64,000 nucleotides of DNA from NCBI GenBank assembly GCA_965213855.1, contig CBDCAA010000008.1, positions 62,001 to 126,000 of the forward strand, written 5' to 3'. Below are positions 45,607 to 54,600 of this stretch, in pieces (the first letter of the stretch is position 1; each line of letters begins with the position of its first letter). This stretch comes from JBBROS01 sp965213855 (GTDB lineage Bacteria; Pseudomonadota; Alphaproteobacteria; Acetobacterales; Acetobacteraceae). The position numbers were made by a program, and so were the translations under genes. The notes under the pieces were generated by a model. That model was given only the letters and a program-made list of their open reading frames with translations. It was not told the DNA's origin and ran no database searches.

Positions 45607-45689
45607 GATGGGTTACGCCCATCCGACTTACTTGTGCGGTGGTGCGTTGCTCGACCCTTGAGTGATGGGCTTTGCCGTCGCCCGACTTT
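45607..45689. repeat. two REP-like imperfect palindromes
   Basis: GATGGGTTACGCCCATCCGA followed by CTTAC (45607-45631) forms a 6-bp stem. A degenerate second copy GATGGGCTTTGCCGTCGCCC followed by GACTTT lies at 45664-45689. They sit between convergent genes, as REP-type elements often do, and may also terminate the importer operon. Confidence 0.45.
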
Positions 45690-45715
45690 CAGTGTGCGCC
45701 GCGTGGTGGCGGGGT

Positions 45716-46690
45716 TCAGGCCGTCAGGAACTCTTTGAAGTAGTCCTCGATTGCGACCCGCTGGCGGGTCAGGCCGAGCTTGAAGCCTTGCTCCGCAAAC
45801 GCCTCCAGCGTCGCGCGGTTGGCCTCGATGCCGTGGGCATACAGGTTCGGCCCGAGCGTCGTCTCTGCCCGCTCCAGGTCCTGGTCGAGCCAGGGCGACA
45901 CGTACGGGAATGACCGGACCGAGCTGCGGAACGCCGCCTCGCACGCCATGAAGGCGTCGGTGAGCCGGCGGGCGATGGACGGGTCGGCCTCCCACACGGC
46001 GCGCCGGAGCACGACGAGGTGTTGCGGCGGAAAGATGCCCGTGGCCTGGAAATAGGCCGTCTCGACCTCCCGGCTGTCGGGATAGAGCCGCACGATCGGG
46101 CCATGCACCGGGTGGTAGCGGGCCGGCCGCGGCGGGCTGTAGATCGCGTCCAACTCGCCGCTAACCAGCAGATCCGAGAGCGACTGCCCGGGGGGCGCCA
46201 TCGAGACGTTCCCGGGAAGATCCGGCTCGCTGCGGGGCGCCGAGAAAGCGGCGTCGACGTCGCCGATGACCCAGGTGACGGCGCCGGCCCCGACCCCGCA
46301 CCACTGCAGGAAATGCCGGTACCAGATGGATCCGCTCGCGGTCCAGCTGTACATGCCGATGCGTTTGCCGGCGAGGCTGGCTGCGTCCGTCAAGGTCGAG
46401 CCCTGGCGAACATAAAGGTCGCGGCCTGTGAAGTTGCGCAGGCCGAACACCGGCAGCGCCACGAAGGAACGGTCCCCGGCGTCGATCCGCTTCAGGTGCA
46501 CCCCCATCGACGCCTCGCCGCCGTGGACGCCCAAGTCGTGCAGGGCTCGGCGCAGCATCTCGGCGCGGTCGAGCCAGGACCCGGAGCGGCCCAGCACCAG
46601 CTCGAGCGCGAGACCGTCGGGCTTCACCTCCCCGGACAGGAGCGGCATGAGCCGGGCGTAGTCGGCATAGGTCAGGCGGATCGTTTCCAT
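45716..46690 (-). CDS. 4,5-dihydroxyphthalate decarboxylase-like / NMT1-fold protein
   Basis: This is a 324-residue protein with no signal peptide, so cytoplasmic. It has a periplasmic-binding-protein-like fold with the family pattern FVALPVFGLRNFTGRDLYVR, SLAGKRIGMYSWTASGSIWYR and GELDAIYSPPRP. Proteins of this type include Pseudomonas Pht5, a 4,5-dihydroxyphthalate decarboxylase, but most members are uncharacterised. It diverges from the creatininase-family gene (56-base gap), suggesting shared control of a catabolic cluster. Confidence 0.75.
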   Translation of the reverse strand: METIRLTYADYARLMPLLSGEVKPDGLALELVLGRSGSWLDRAEMLRRALHDLGVHGGEASMGVHLKRIDAGDRSFVALPVFGLRNFTGRDLYVRQGSTLTDAASLAGKRIGMYSWTASGSIWYRHFLQWCGVGAGAVTWVIGDVDAAFSAPRSEPDLPGNVSMAPPGQSLSDLLVSGELDAIYSPPRPARYHPVHGPIVRLYPDSREVETAYFQATGIFPPQHLVVLRRAVWEADPSIARRLTDAFMACEAAFRSSVRSFPYVSPWLDQDLERAETTLGPNLYAHGIEANRATLEAFAEQGFKLGLTRQRVAIEDYFKEFLTA

Positions 46691-46746
46691 GGCAGAGGAC
46701 GCTGCGCCGTGCGATGCAGGGCGTCAATTCTGGCCGGAGACGCCGC

Positions 46747-47538
46747 GTGAAGCACCGCTTGGGCGAGATGACGTTCCGCGAGTTCGAGCAGCGCCTGCCG
46801 GAGAACCCGGTCATCCTGCTCCCGCTCGGCTCGATCGAGGAGCACGGCCCGGCCTCGCCCATGGGCGACTACATGCTGACCGACCGGCTTGCGGCACTCG
46901 TCGCCGAGCGTGCGGGCGCGATCGCCGCACCCACCTTGGCGTTCGGGTTCGCCGAGTATTTCCGGCCGATCCCCGGTGGCGTCCAGCTCCGCGGGGACAC
47001 GTTCCGCCTGGTGCTGCGCGACATCGCCGACAACTTTCTCGACCATGGATTGACCCGGCTGGTGATCCTGAACGGGCATAGCGGCAACACGCCGCTGATC
47101 GACCAGGTCGCGCGGGCGATCCGGACGGAAACGGGCGTCGTCGTGCCCTCCGTCAATCTGTGGCGCCTGCAGACGGCCGAGGTTTGGCAAGCGGCCTATG
47201 GCGTGCCGGGCAACCAGGGCTTCGGGCACGGGGCGGAGCCGGTGGGTTCGGTGTATCGGCACTTCTTCCCCGCGCTGGTGCGCGACGACCTGGCCGAGGC
47301 GCCGCAGGCCGGGCGGGCGTTCATGGGTTTCCCGGCTGCGGGCTTCGCCGGGGTCCGCTTCCGCGGAGTCGACATCGCCATGCCGCTCGACGTGACCGAC
47401 CTGACCGGGAACGGCATCACCGGCGGCGACCCCGCAATGGCCTCGGCGCCGGCGGGCGCGATCATCGCGGAGCATATCGTCGATCTGGTGGCCGCCTTCG
47501 TCGCCGCGTTCCGCGATGCGCCGCCGCCCGCGGAATAA
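46747..47538 (+). CDS. creatininase-family amidohydrolase
   Basis: This is a 263-residue protein. GTG 46747 has GGAG 7 bases upstream. Metal-binding motifs of the family are visible: GSIEEHGPASPMGDYMLTD (Glu, His, Asp), LNGHSGNTP (His) and GHGAEPVGS (Glu). Family members hydrolyse cyclic amides (creatinine, formamide intermediates of flavin or mycofactocin pathways). No mycofactocin genes are present. It is probably the first enzyme gene of a four-gene operon to 50581. Confidence 0.88.
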   Translation: MKHRLGEMTFREFEQRLPENPVILLPLGSIEEHGPASPMGDYMLTDRLAALVAERAGAIAAPTLAFGFAEYFRPIPGGVQLRGDTFRLVLRDIADNFLDHGLTRLVILNGHSGNTPLIDQVARAIRTETGVVVPSVNLWRLQTAEVWQAAYGVPGNQGFGHGAEPVGSVYRHFFPALVRDDLAEAPQAGRAFMGFPAAGFAGVRFRGVDIAMPLDVTDLTGNGITGGDPAMASAPAGAIIAEHIVDLVAAFVAAFRDAPPPAE

Positions 47539-47604
47539 TCGTTGTTGCGGTGCGCCGCCCGCCCCTAGGCTTGCCGGGTCTGCCACCGGACCAGGAGCGA
47601 CTGC

Positions 47605-48906
47605 ATGTCCGAAGCCGTCCTGCCCGGGTTTGCGAGCGAGAGCCAGTTGGCCAGCGTGCGGCGCCGGGCCATCCTGTCGTGCGCGGTCGGCAATTTTTTC
47701 GAGCTGTTCGACTTCACCATCTACGGCTTCTTCGCCGTCGCGATCACGCGGGCGTTCTACCCCGAGGGGGTGTCGATGTATGGCACCTATGCCGCGTTCG
47801 GCGCGGCGTTCCTGATGCGGCCGGTCGGCGCCATCGTGCTCGGCGCCTACGGCGACCGGATGGGGCGGCGCGCGGCGTTGGTGGTCACGATCGGGCTGAT
47901 GGCGGGCGCCACCGGCGCCGTGGGGCTAATCCCGACCTATGCGGCGATCGGCGCTTGGGCGCCGCTGCTGCTGGTGCTGTGCCGCCTGCTGCAGGGGTTC
48001 TCGACCGGCGGCGAGTGGGGCGGGGCGGCGGCGTTCCTGGTGGAGTACGCGCCACCGGGCAAGCGCGGGCTGACGGGGAGCTGGCAGCAGTTCAGCACGC
48101 AGATCGGCTCGCTCACCGGCTCGATCTCGGCGGCGCTGCTGGCGTCGAATCTGAGCCAGGAGGATTTCTACGCCTGGGGCTGGCGCATCCCGTTCCTGTG
48201 CGGGTTTCTGCTCGGCCCGGTCGGCTACTTCCTGCGCAAGAAAGTGGCGGAGACGCCGGCGTTCGAGCGCGCGGTGGTCACGAAGACCGTGGAGCGGGCG
48301 CCGCTTGCGGTCGCGCTGCGGGAGTTCGGGCCGCGGATGCTGCAGGCGTTCGGGCTCAGCATCGTCGGCTGCATCGCGAACTTCATCTTCGTCGTCTACT
48401 TGGTCGCCTATGCGATCAAAACGCTGCATCTGCCGCCGGGTGCCGCGTTCACCTGCGCGGTCGCGTCGGGGCTGGTTGTCGTTGTACTGACGCCGTTCGT
48501 CGGCGCGCTGAGCGACCGGATCGGGCGGCGGCCGCTGATCCTTGCATGCGGGCTGCTGAACCTGGTGTTCGACTACCCGTTGTTCCTGCTCGCGGTGCGA
48601 GGTGGCACGTTCGAGAGCCTGCTGCTGGCGCTGGTGTGCAACGCCATGTTCCAGGCGCTGTATACCGGCACGATCCCGTCGATCCTGGCGGAGATGTTCC
48701 CGACCCGGGTGCGCTACACGGCGCTGTCGGTCAGCTACGGGTTCGCCGTGGTCATGTTCGGCGGCTTTGCCCCCTTGGTCTCGACCTGGCTGGTGGACCT
48801 GACCGGCAATCCGCTCACGCCGGCCTTCTACGTGATGACGGGCGGCGCGCTCAGCGCCATCGCGATCCTGAGCATGAAAGAATACGCCAACGCGCCGTTG
48901 GATTGA
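47605..48906 (+). CDS. MFS transporter, metabolite:H+ symporter family
   Basis: This is a 433-residue transporter with 12 predicted spans. Features of the MHS subgroup (ProP/ShiA/citrate type) are ILSCAVGNFFELFDFTIYGF, GDRMGRRAAL, RLLQGFSTGGEWGGAAAFLVE and SDRIGRRPL. It probably imports an organic acid or zwitterion used by the surrounding enzymes. AGGAGCG precedes the ATG by about 8 bases. Confidence 0.93.
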   Translation: MSEAVLPGFASESQLASVRRRAILSCAVGNFFELFDFTIYGFFAVAITRAFYPEGVSMYGTYAAFGAAFLMRPVGAIVLGAYGDRMGRRAALVVTIGLMAGATGAVGLIPTYAAIGAWAPLLLVLCRLLQGFSTGGEWGGAAAFLVEYAPPGKRGLTGSWQQFSTQIGSLTGSISAALLASNLSQEDFYAWGWRIPFLCGFLLGPVGYFLRKKVAETPAFERAVVTKTVERAPLAVALREFGPRMLQAFGLSIVGCIANFIFVVYLVAYAIKTLHLPPGAAFTCAVASGLVVVVLTPFVGALSDRIGRRPLILACGLLNLVFDYPLFLLAVRGGTFESLLLALVCNAMFQALYTGTIPSILAEMFPTRVRYTALSVSYGFAVVMFGGFAPLVSTWLVDLTGNPLTPAFYVMTGGALSAIAILSMKEYANAPLD

Positions 48907-48916
48907 GGAGGCCGCG

Positions 48917-49825
48917 ATGACCGGACCGAAACATCCCGATGGCGAGCCGTGGCAGTGGCCGGAGGCGGTGTGGCGCCGCATCGTCGGGCGCGCCCGGGCC
49001 GGCCGCAGCCTGGCGCCCAAGGCCTGGCCCGGCGGCGCGCGCTGCGCCGTCGCCATCTCGTTCGACGCCGACCACGACACCATCCCGCTGCGCGACAGCG
49101 ACGAGAGCCCGATGCGCATCAGCCAGGGCCAGTATGGCAACCGCCAGGCGATGCCGCGCATCCGCCGGCTGCTGGAACGCGAGGCCATTCCGGCCAGCTT
49201 CTTCTACCCGGCCGTGTCCGCGCTGCTGTACCCTGACGAGGTGCGCGGCGTCGCGGCCGAGGGCCACGAGATCGGCATCCATTCCTGGATCCACGAGGCC
49301 AACACGACACTGCCGCCCGGCATCGAGCGGGAGCTGACGTTTCGCGCCGCCGACACGCTGGAGCGGATCGCCGGCCGCCGCCCGGTGGGCATGCGGACGG
49401 CGAGCTGGGATTTCTCCACGGACACGATGGCGATCATCCGCGAGCTCGGCCTGCTGTACGACAGCTCGCTGATGGCCGACGACGACCCGTACGAGCTGGT
49501 CGCCGACGGCGAGCCGACCGGCGTGGTCGAGCTGCCGCCCGAGTGGATCCGCGACGACGCGGTCTATTACAACTTCGTCCGGTTCAGCGCCCTCCGGCCC
49601 TACACCCCGCCCAGCGCCGTGCTCGAGATCTTCACCGCCGAGTTCGACGCGGCGTGGGAGGAGCGGGGCCTGTTCCTGCTCACGCTGCACCCGCACGTCT
49701 CGGGCCACCGGTCCCGCCTGCCGGTGCTGGAACGGCTGATCGCGCACGCCAAGGCCCGCGGCGGCTGCTGGTTCGCGACCCACGCCGACATCGCCACGTG
49801 GTGCAAGGACCAGGCGAACGCCTGA
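48917..49825 (+). CDS. polysaccharide deacetylase-family (NodB/PuuE-like) hydrolase
   Basis: This is a 302-residue protein without signal peptide. The NodB motifs are AISFDADHDT (catalytic and metal Asp), GIHSWIHE (metal His residues), RTASWDFS and LTLHPHVSGH. Cytoplasmic members such as PuuE-type allantoinase cleave C-N bonds in cyclic ureides rather than sugars. This fits the neighbouring creatininase-type amidase. GAGGAG lies before the ATG, 10 bases after the transporter gene. Confidence 0.88.
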   Translation: MTGPKHPDGEPWQWPEAVWRRIVGRARAGRSLAPKAWPGGARCAVAISFDADHDTIPLRDSDESPMRISQGQYGNRQAMPRIRRLLEREAIPASFFYPAVSALLYPDEVRGVAAEGHEIGIHSWIHEANTTLPPGIERELTFRAADTLERIAGRRPVGMRTASWDFSTDTMAIIRELGLLYDSSLMADDDPYELVADGEPTGVVELPPEWIRDDAVYYNFVRFSALRPYTPPSAVLEIFTAEFDAAWEERGLFLLTLHPHVSGHRSRLPVLERLIAHAKARGGCWFATHADIATWCKDQANA

Positions 49826-49837
49826 GGAGGCTGGGCG

Positions 49838-50581
49838 ATGCTGATCGATTTCGCGGGGCAGAGCGTGCTGGTGGCGGGCGCCGCGCATGGCATCGGGCGC
49901 GGCATCGTGGAGGCGTTCGCGGCGGCCGGCGCCACCGTGTTCGCGTCCGACCGGCTGCTGGCGCCGATGCAGGGCTTGCCGGCGACGATGCGGGAGGTGG
50001 ACGTGCGCGACCGTGCGGCGCTGCAGGGCTGGGTGGCCGCCGCGACCGAGGCGGCGGGCCGGGCGCCGGACGTGCTGGTCTATGTGGCGGGCGGCGTGGT
50101 GGGCCAGGTGGCCCGGCCGATCGAGGCCATCACCGAGGATGACTGGCGCGCGGTGCTGGACGTGAACCTGACCGGCGCGTTCCTCGCCGCGCAGGCCGTC
50201 GCACCCGGCATGAAGGCGCGCGGCAGCGGCCGGATCGTGTTCATCGCCAGCGGCGCCGGGCTGCGCACGTCCTTGACCGGCATCCAGGCCTATGCCGCGG
50301 CCAAGGCGGGGGAGATCGGCCTGGCGCGGCAACTGGGGCAGGAGCTGGGGCCGTTCGGCGTGACCGTGAACGCGGTCGCACCCGGCTTCATGCGCACCAA
50401 CCCCGATTCCGAGCGGCAGTGGGGCGCCTATTCCGAGCAGGAGCAGGCCGGCTTGCTGGATGGCACGGCGCTGCGGCGGTTCGGCACGCCGGCCGACATC
50501 GCGCATGCGGTTCTGTTCCTTGCTTCGGGCTATGCCGGGTTCATCACCGGGCAGACGCTGTCGGTCTCCGGCAGCCCCTGA
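49838..50581 (+). CDS. short-chain dehydrogenase/reductase
   Basis: This is a 247-residue SDR. Cofactor motif AGAAHGIG is near 15-22, YVAGG replaces NNAG, and catalytic YAAAK has Ser in FIASGAG. The C-terminal GYAGFITGQTLSVSGS is standard for FabG-like SDRs. It is the last gene of the catabolic cluster and lies 12 bases after the deacetylase gene. Substrate unknown. Confidence 0.9.
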   Translation: MLIDFAGQSVLVAGAAHGIGRGIVEAFAAAGATVFASDRLLAPMQGLPATMREVDVRDRAALQGWVAAATEAAGRAPDVLVYVAGGVVGQVARPIEAITEDDWRAVLDVNLTGAFLAAQAVAPGMKARGSGRIVFIASGAGLRTSLTGIQAYAAAKAGEIGLARQLGQELGPFGVTVNAVAPGFMRTNPDSERQWGAYSEQEQAGLLDGTALRRFGTPADIAHAVLFLASGYAGFITGQTLSVSGSP

Positions 50582-50683
50582 GGCATAGGTTTGCGAGTAC
50601 CAGGCCAGGTTACGCGGTCTATGGCGATTGAAGAGCGCCTGCCTCCAGCTTTCTGGCACTGCTTTGTCTGTTGCTGCCGCTCC

Positions 50684-51664
50684 CTAGGTTTTCCCGATCA
50701 CCGTATGGATTGATTCGATGATGAACGGCAGCGAGGCTTCGATCACGACGGAGTAGGCGGATATCGCTGCTTCGAGTTCTGCAGCGTTTGCGCACTCGAT
50801 GTAAGCTTCTGTGAAGCCTTCAACGATCCTCGATATCGGGAAGACAAGGTATTTCGATCCCTTCGGAGCCCGATCGAGGTTGGTCTTCAAACTCTGGTGC
50901 CGGAAGCTTAGCGTTGGCCGAAACGTAGCGGGACTGTTTATTTGGAAGAAGTCGTCGCTGTCTCCGATCGCCCATCGCAAGTTGAAAGGCGTTCCAAGCT
51001 TGAGATCGAGGCAGGCATAGCCGGCCAAGCTGGTCGCCACCGGAGTGAAACCAAGCCGCCCAAGGTACTTGTCTGAAATCTGGCGAAAGGCTTCCAAGCG
51101 CGTCTGTCGAACAAAGGGCGCCTGAGCCGGCTTCCGGTATCGCTTGGCCTCTTCTTCAAGGTGTGCCGTGATCGTGTTCCTGAGTTCATCCCGGTAGTGC
51201 TCTGCGCCTAATTGGCCGATGCTTGCCATGATAGACAGCCTTCGACGGATCACCGGGTCTGGTTCAAGCTGCCAGTCAGAGTCTCTGAACCTTTTCTTCC
51301 ATTCGCCCCAGTCGCTGAAGCCATCCCGACGCGCCAACTCAGTCCGCAAGTCCTGCAGAAGCTTGGACTTGTACATTCCAGATACGCGTTCTCGATGGTG
51401 AAAGAGCAACACCGGAGACGTCGTTGCAAGTCGTTTGCCATCTTCGATAAAACATTGCTTGTGCAAATCAGTATCAACATCGGACGCCGAGAACTGCTCA
51501 ACGAAGCGTTGATAGCATATGAACACTGAGTGATACGCTTCAATCAAGGATTTCTGAACTAAATCGCTTCTATCAAAAATACCGAGCCAGCCATTTGCAA
51601 TAGAGCTCAGCTCTTCTAATGAGCAGGTGCTTTTCCGCATGTTGGACTTAGCGCGATCGATCAT
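50684..51664 (-). CDS. protein of unknown function, candidate immunity partner of the large repeat protein
   Basis: This is a 326-residue protein not recognised as any family. It is soluble, mixed alpha/beta, charged in the N-terminal half (KSKLLQDLRTELARRDGFSD, EEEAKRYRKPAQAPF) and more beta-like later (LRWAIGDSDDFFQINSPATF). Its ATG at 51664 overlaps the stop of the upstream 1261-residue gene (ATGA), so the two are translationally coupled. Base composition is visibly lower in GC than the surrounding chromosome and codon use is less biased. Coupling behind a secreted-looking protein with a nuclease-like C-terminus suggests an immunity protein. This is inference only. Confidence 0.6.
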   Translation of the reverse strand: MIDRAKSNMRKSTCSLEELSSIANGWLGIFDRSDLVQKSLIEAYHSVFICYQRFVEQFSASDVDTDLHKQCFIEDGKRLATTSPVLLFHHRERVSGMYKSKLLQDLRTELARRDGFSDWGEWKKRFRDSDWQLEPDPVIRRRLSIMASIGQLGAEHYRDELRNTITAHLEEEAKRYRKPAQAPFVRQTRLEAFRQISDKYLGRLGFTPVATSLAGYACLDLKLGTPFNLRWAIGDSDDFFQINSPATFRPTLSFRHQSLKTNLDRAPKGSKYLVFPISRIVEGFTEAYIECANAAELEAAISAYSVVIEASLPFIIESIHTVIGKT

Positions 51665-54600
51665 GGGAGGACAACACCGGGCCCTGGTAGGGGCGCAAAT
51701 GTTATAGTCGACTGTCCGGAGGTCTTTCCAAGATAGTTGAACGCCGCCGATACGGAGCTCTGCCTGTCTATGGTTGAGTAAGTTGCTACACCAGGTAAGT
51801 TTCCATCTTGATACGAGTATGTCGATCCTTGCAGGAGGCCTCTCGACGAGGCAATCAGCGTGGAATAGCCATTAAATAGGACTTTTGGGTCTCCGGCCAC
51901 CGCGACTGGATGGCTTGGGTCACTGGCGTTAGCAGCAGTTAAATCTCGCGCAAGTTGCGAGGCCGCTAAGGGCTCCTGGCCGATTGGTTTAAGTTCAATG
52001 ACCTGGAGCGGGCCACCGTCGGGCGGTTGATAAACGAAGTCAGGCCGGGCGCCACCAAATAGCCCGCCAAATCCTTTGTTGTAGGTTATGTTAGGATTGC
52101 TGCTATTTTCGGCTGCCAAGGTGTTGTGGGCATCTGTCCCTATTAGGCCTAAGGCTCTTAAGAAGCCCGTAGCTATACTGGGGGTGTCACCCGCAACCAT
52201 AACTTGGCCATCTGTGTTCGGGTCAGTGCCGAAAGGAAGCTGGCTTGAGGTCGCTGGCAGACCTTCTGTGCCGCTGAAGTCAGCAGCGACGTTCGACAGG
52301 ATCAGGCCTAGGCTCTGGATCAGCCCGCCCGCAAGGTTACCACTGGCAAAGGCGTCCGCTGTCGTAAGAACACTGCTGACGGTGTTGAGGCCACTTCTCA
52401 CCTCGTTCGCCAGGCTGACGATGTCCGCGTCCGTCGAATACTGACCGATGCCGCTGGCGACGGCCGCGATTGCCTCTAGCGTTCCCGCGACAGCACCGAG
52501 CGCGTCGCCGTTCTCCGCACCGATGACAGCGCCATAGACGCCGCCCACGGCCTGGGAGGCCGTCAATAGGACATGGCCCGTCGTGGTCGCGCCGGCAATG
52601 TCGTTCACTTTGCCCAACCCGATCTCGAATTGCCCAGCACCCGACACAAGGCTTAGCAGACCGCCTAAGACGTTGCCTTTGGCGAAGTCCTCGCCTGCCT
52701 CGGCCGCATCCACGGCCGCAGCGGCATAAGGCAGCCCCGTCTCGGGGAACGCAGCGGCGGCAACGTTCAGGATGACCGTCCCAACGGCCTCCAGGATGCC
52801 GAGGATACCGGGATCGATGTCGTGGAATCTCACGTCGCCGTAATGGTCGTTCGTGCCCGGGTAGACGGTGATCTCGGTCGTGTGACCCGGGAGGCTCACC
52901 TTCTCCGAAAGCTGGGTGCGCGCCCCGGGGTCCTGGGCCGCGATGTCCAGCGCGATCCGGGAAGCGGCGTTGGCCAGCGTCGCCCCGTTCGCGTTGCCGC
53001 TGCTGGCGTTGGCCGACGCGAGGTCGGACAGGTTGTTGGCGACGTCCAGCATCGGCTGGTCCACGCGGTTCAGCCAGGCGATGTCCTGGTTGAACGTGTC
53101 GGTCACAAACTGGTTGGCCTGGGATTTCTGCACGGCGACGGCGTAGAGGAAGTCCGTCAACTGCGCCGTGTCCTTGAACGTCAATTCGTTGCCGCCAGGC
53201 AACCCGAGCGCGAGGGTGCGGCCGTTGTCGAGCGTTTCCAGCACGGACAGCTCTGCCAGCAGGTTCGTGGCATCGGTGTTGGCGAGTACTTGGCCCTCGT
53301 GGCTGACGATCTCGATCGTCGAACCGTAGGGGGCCGACAGCACCGCCTGGAACCCCGACAGTTCGGCAGCACTCGCCGGGTCGGCGCCGACCGTGGCCAG
53401 CGTGCTGGCCAGATCGCTCGATGCCTCGGAGGACGTCGCGAGCTCCGCCCGCACCCCGTCCAGCGTGCCGCCGGACGCGAGCAGCGCCTGCGCGTTGGAC
53501 AGGCCTTGGGTGTCGACCGAGCGGCCGAGGACTTCCTGATAGACCTCGTCGATATTCTCGATCGTGGCCGGGCTGTTGGCGTACTCGGTCCAGAGTTGGC
53601 CGGCGTTCGTTGGCGTGCCGGTCAGCGCGATCGGGTTGCCGTCCAGCGCGTTCACGGCCGTGCCGGTGATGGTGGCGCTGTTGCCCGACCCCTCGACATT
53701 CAACGTGCTGCCGGCGCCGGTGGTGACGCTGTTGCCGGTTCCGACAACGGTGAGCAGGTCGTTGATGTTGCCGAGGATCTGATTGCCGTTGCCATACACG
53801 CCGGCGACGCTGGTGAGCCCGACGGTGATCGAGTTGCCGCCGCCGATCACTGTCGCCCCGGCGCCCTCGCCCAGGATGATGCCCGCCGTCTGCCCGTTCG
53901 CCGCCGTCGCGTTGGCCAGGTCGTTGAAGCTATACACGGTGTCGTAGTTGCCGCCGGTGTCGGTCGCGTACACCAGGTCGCCTGCCCCGGTGTTGATGGT
54001 GTTGCCGCCGCCGTAGATGCCCAGGCTGTCGCCGGTGCCGAGGCTCGCGGTGTTGTTGGAGCCGACGACGTTCGCCTGCGCGCCGCTCGCCAGCACGATC
54101 CCGGTCACCTGGCCGTTCGCCGTCAGGCTGCCCGCCCGGTCCCCGTTGCCGTTGATGGTGTCGAACGCGCCCAAGGTGCTGCCGACCACGACGAGGTTGC
54201 CGGACTGCGTGCTGATGGTGTTGTTGCCGCCATAGGCGCCCAGGCTGTCGCCGGTGCCCAAGGTGACGCTGTCGTGGGTGCCGTCCACGTTGGCCTGGGC
54301 GTTGTCGAACAGCACGATCCCAGTCGGCTGCCCGTTCGCGGCCACGCCGCCCGCGATGTCGTCGTTGCCCTGGACGGTGTCGAACACACCGTTCGTACCG
54401 CCGATTGCGACCAGGTTACCCGCGCCAGTGCTGATGGCGTTGCCCCCGCCATAGGCGCCGAGGCTGTCGCCGGTGCCCAACGCGACGTTGTCGTGATTGC
54501 CGAAGACGTTGGCCTGGGCGTTGTCATAGAGCACGATGCCGGTTGGCTGGCCGTTGGAGGCCGTCTGGCCGGCCACGTCGCCGTCGCCCCGGATGGTGTC

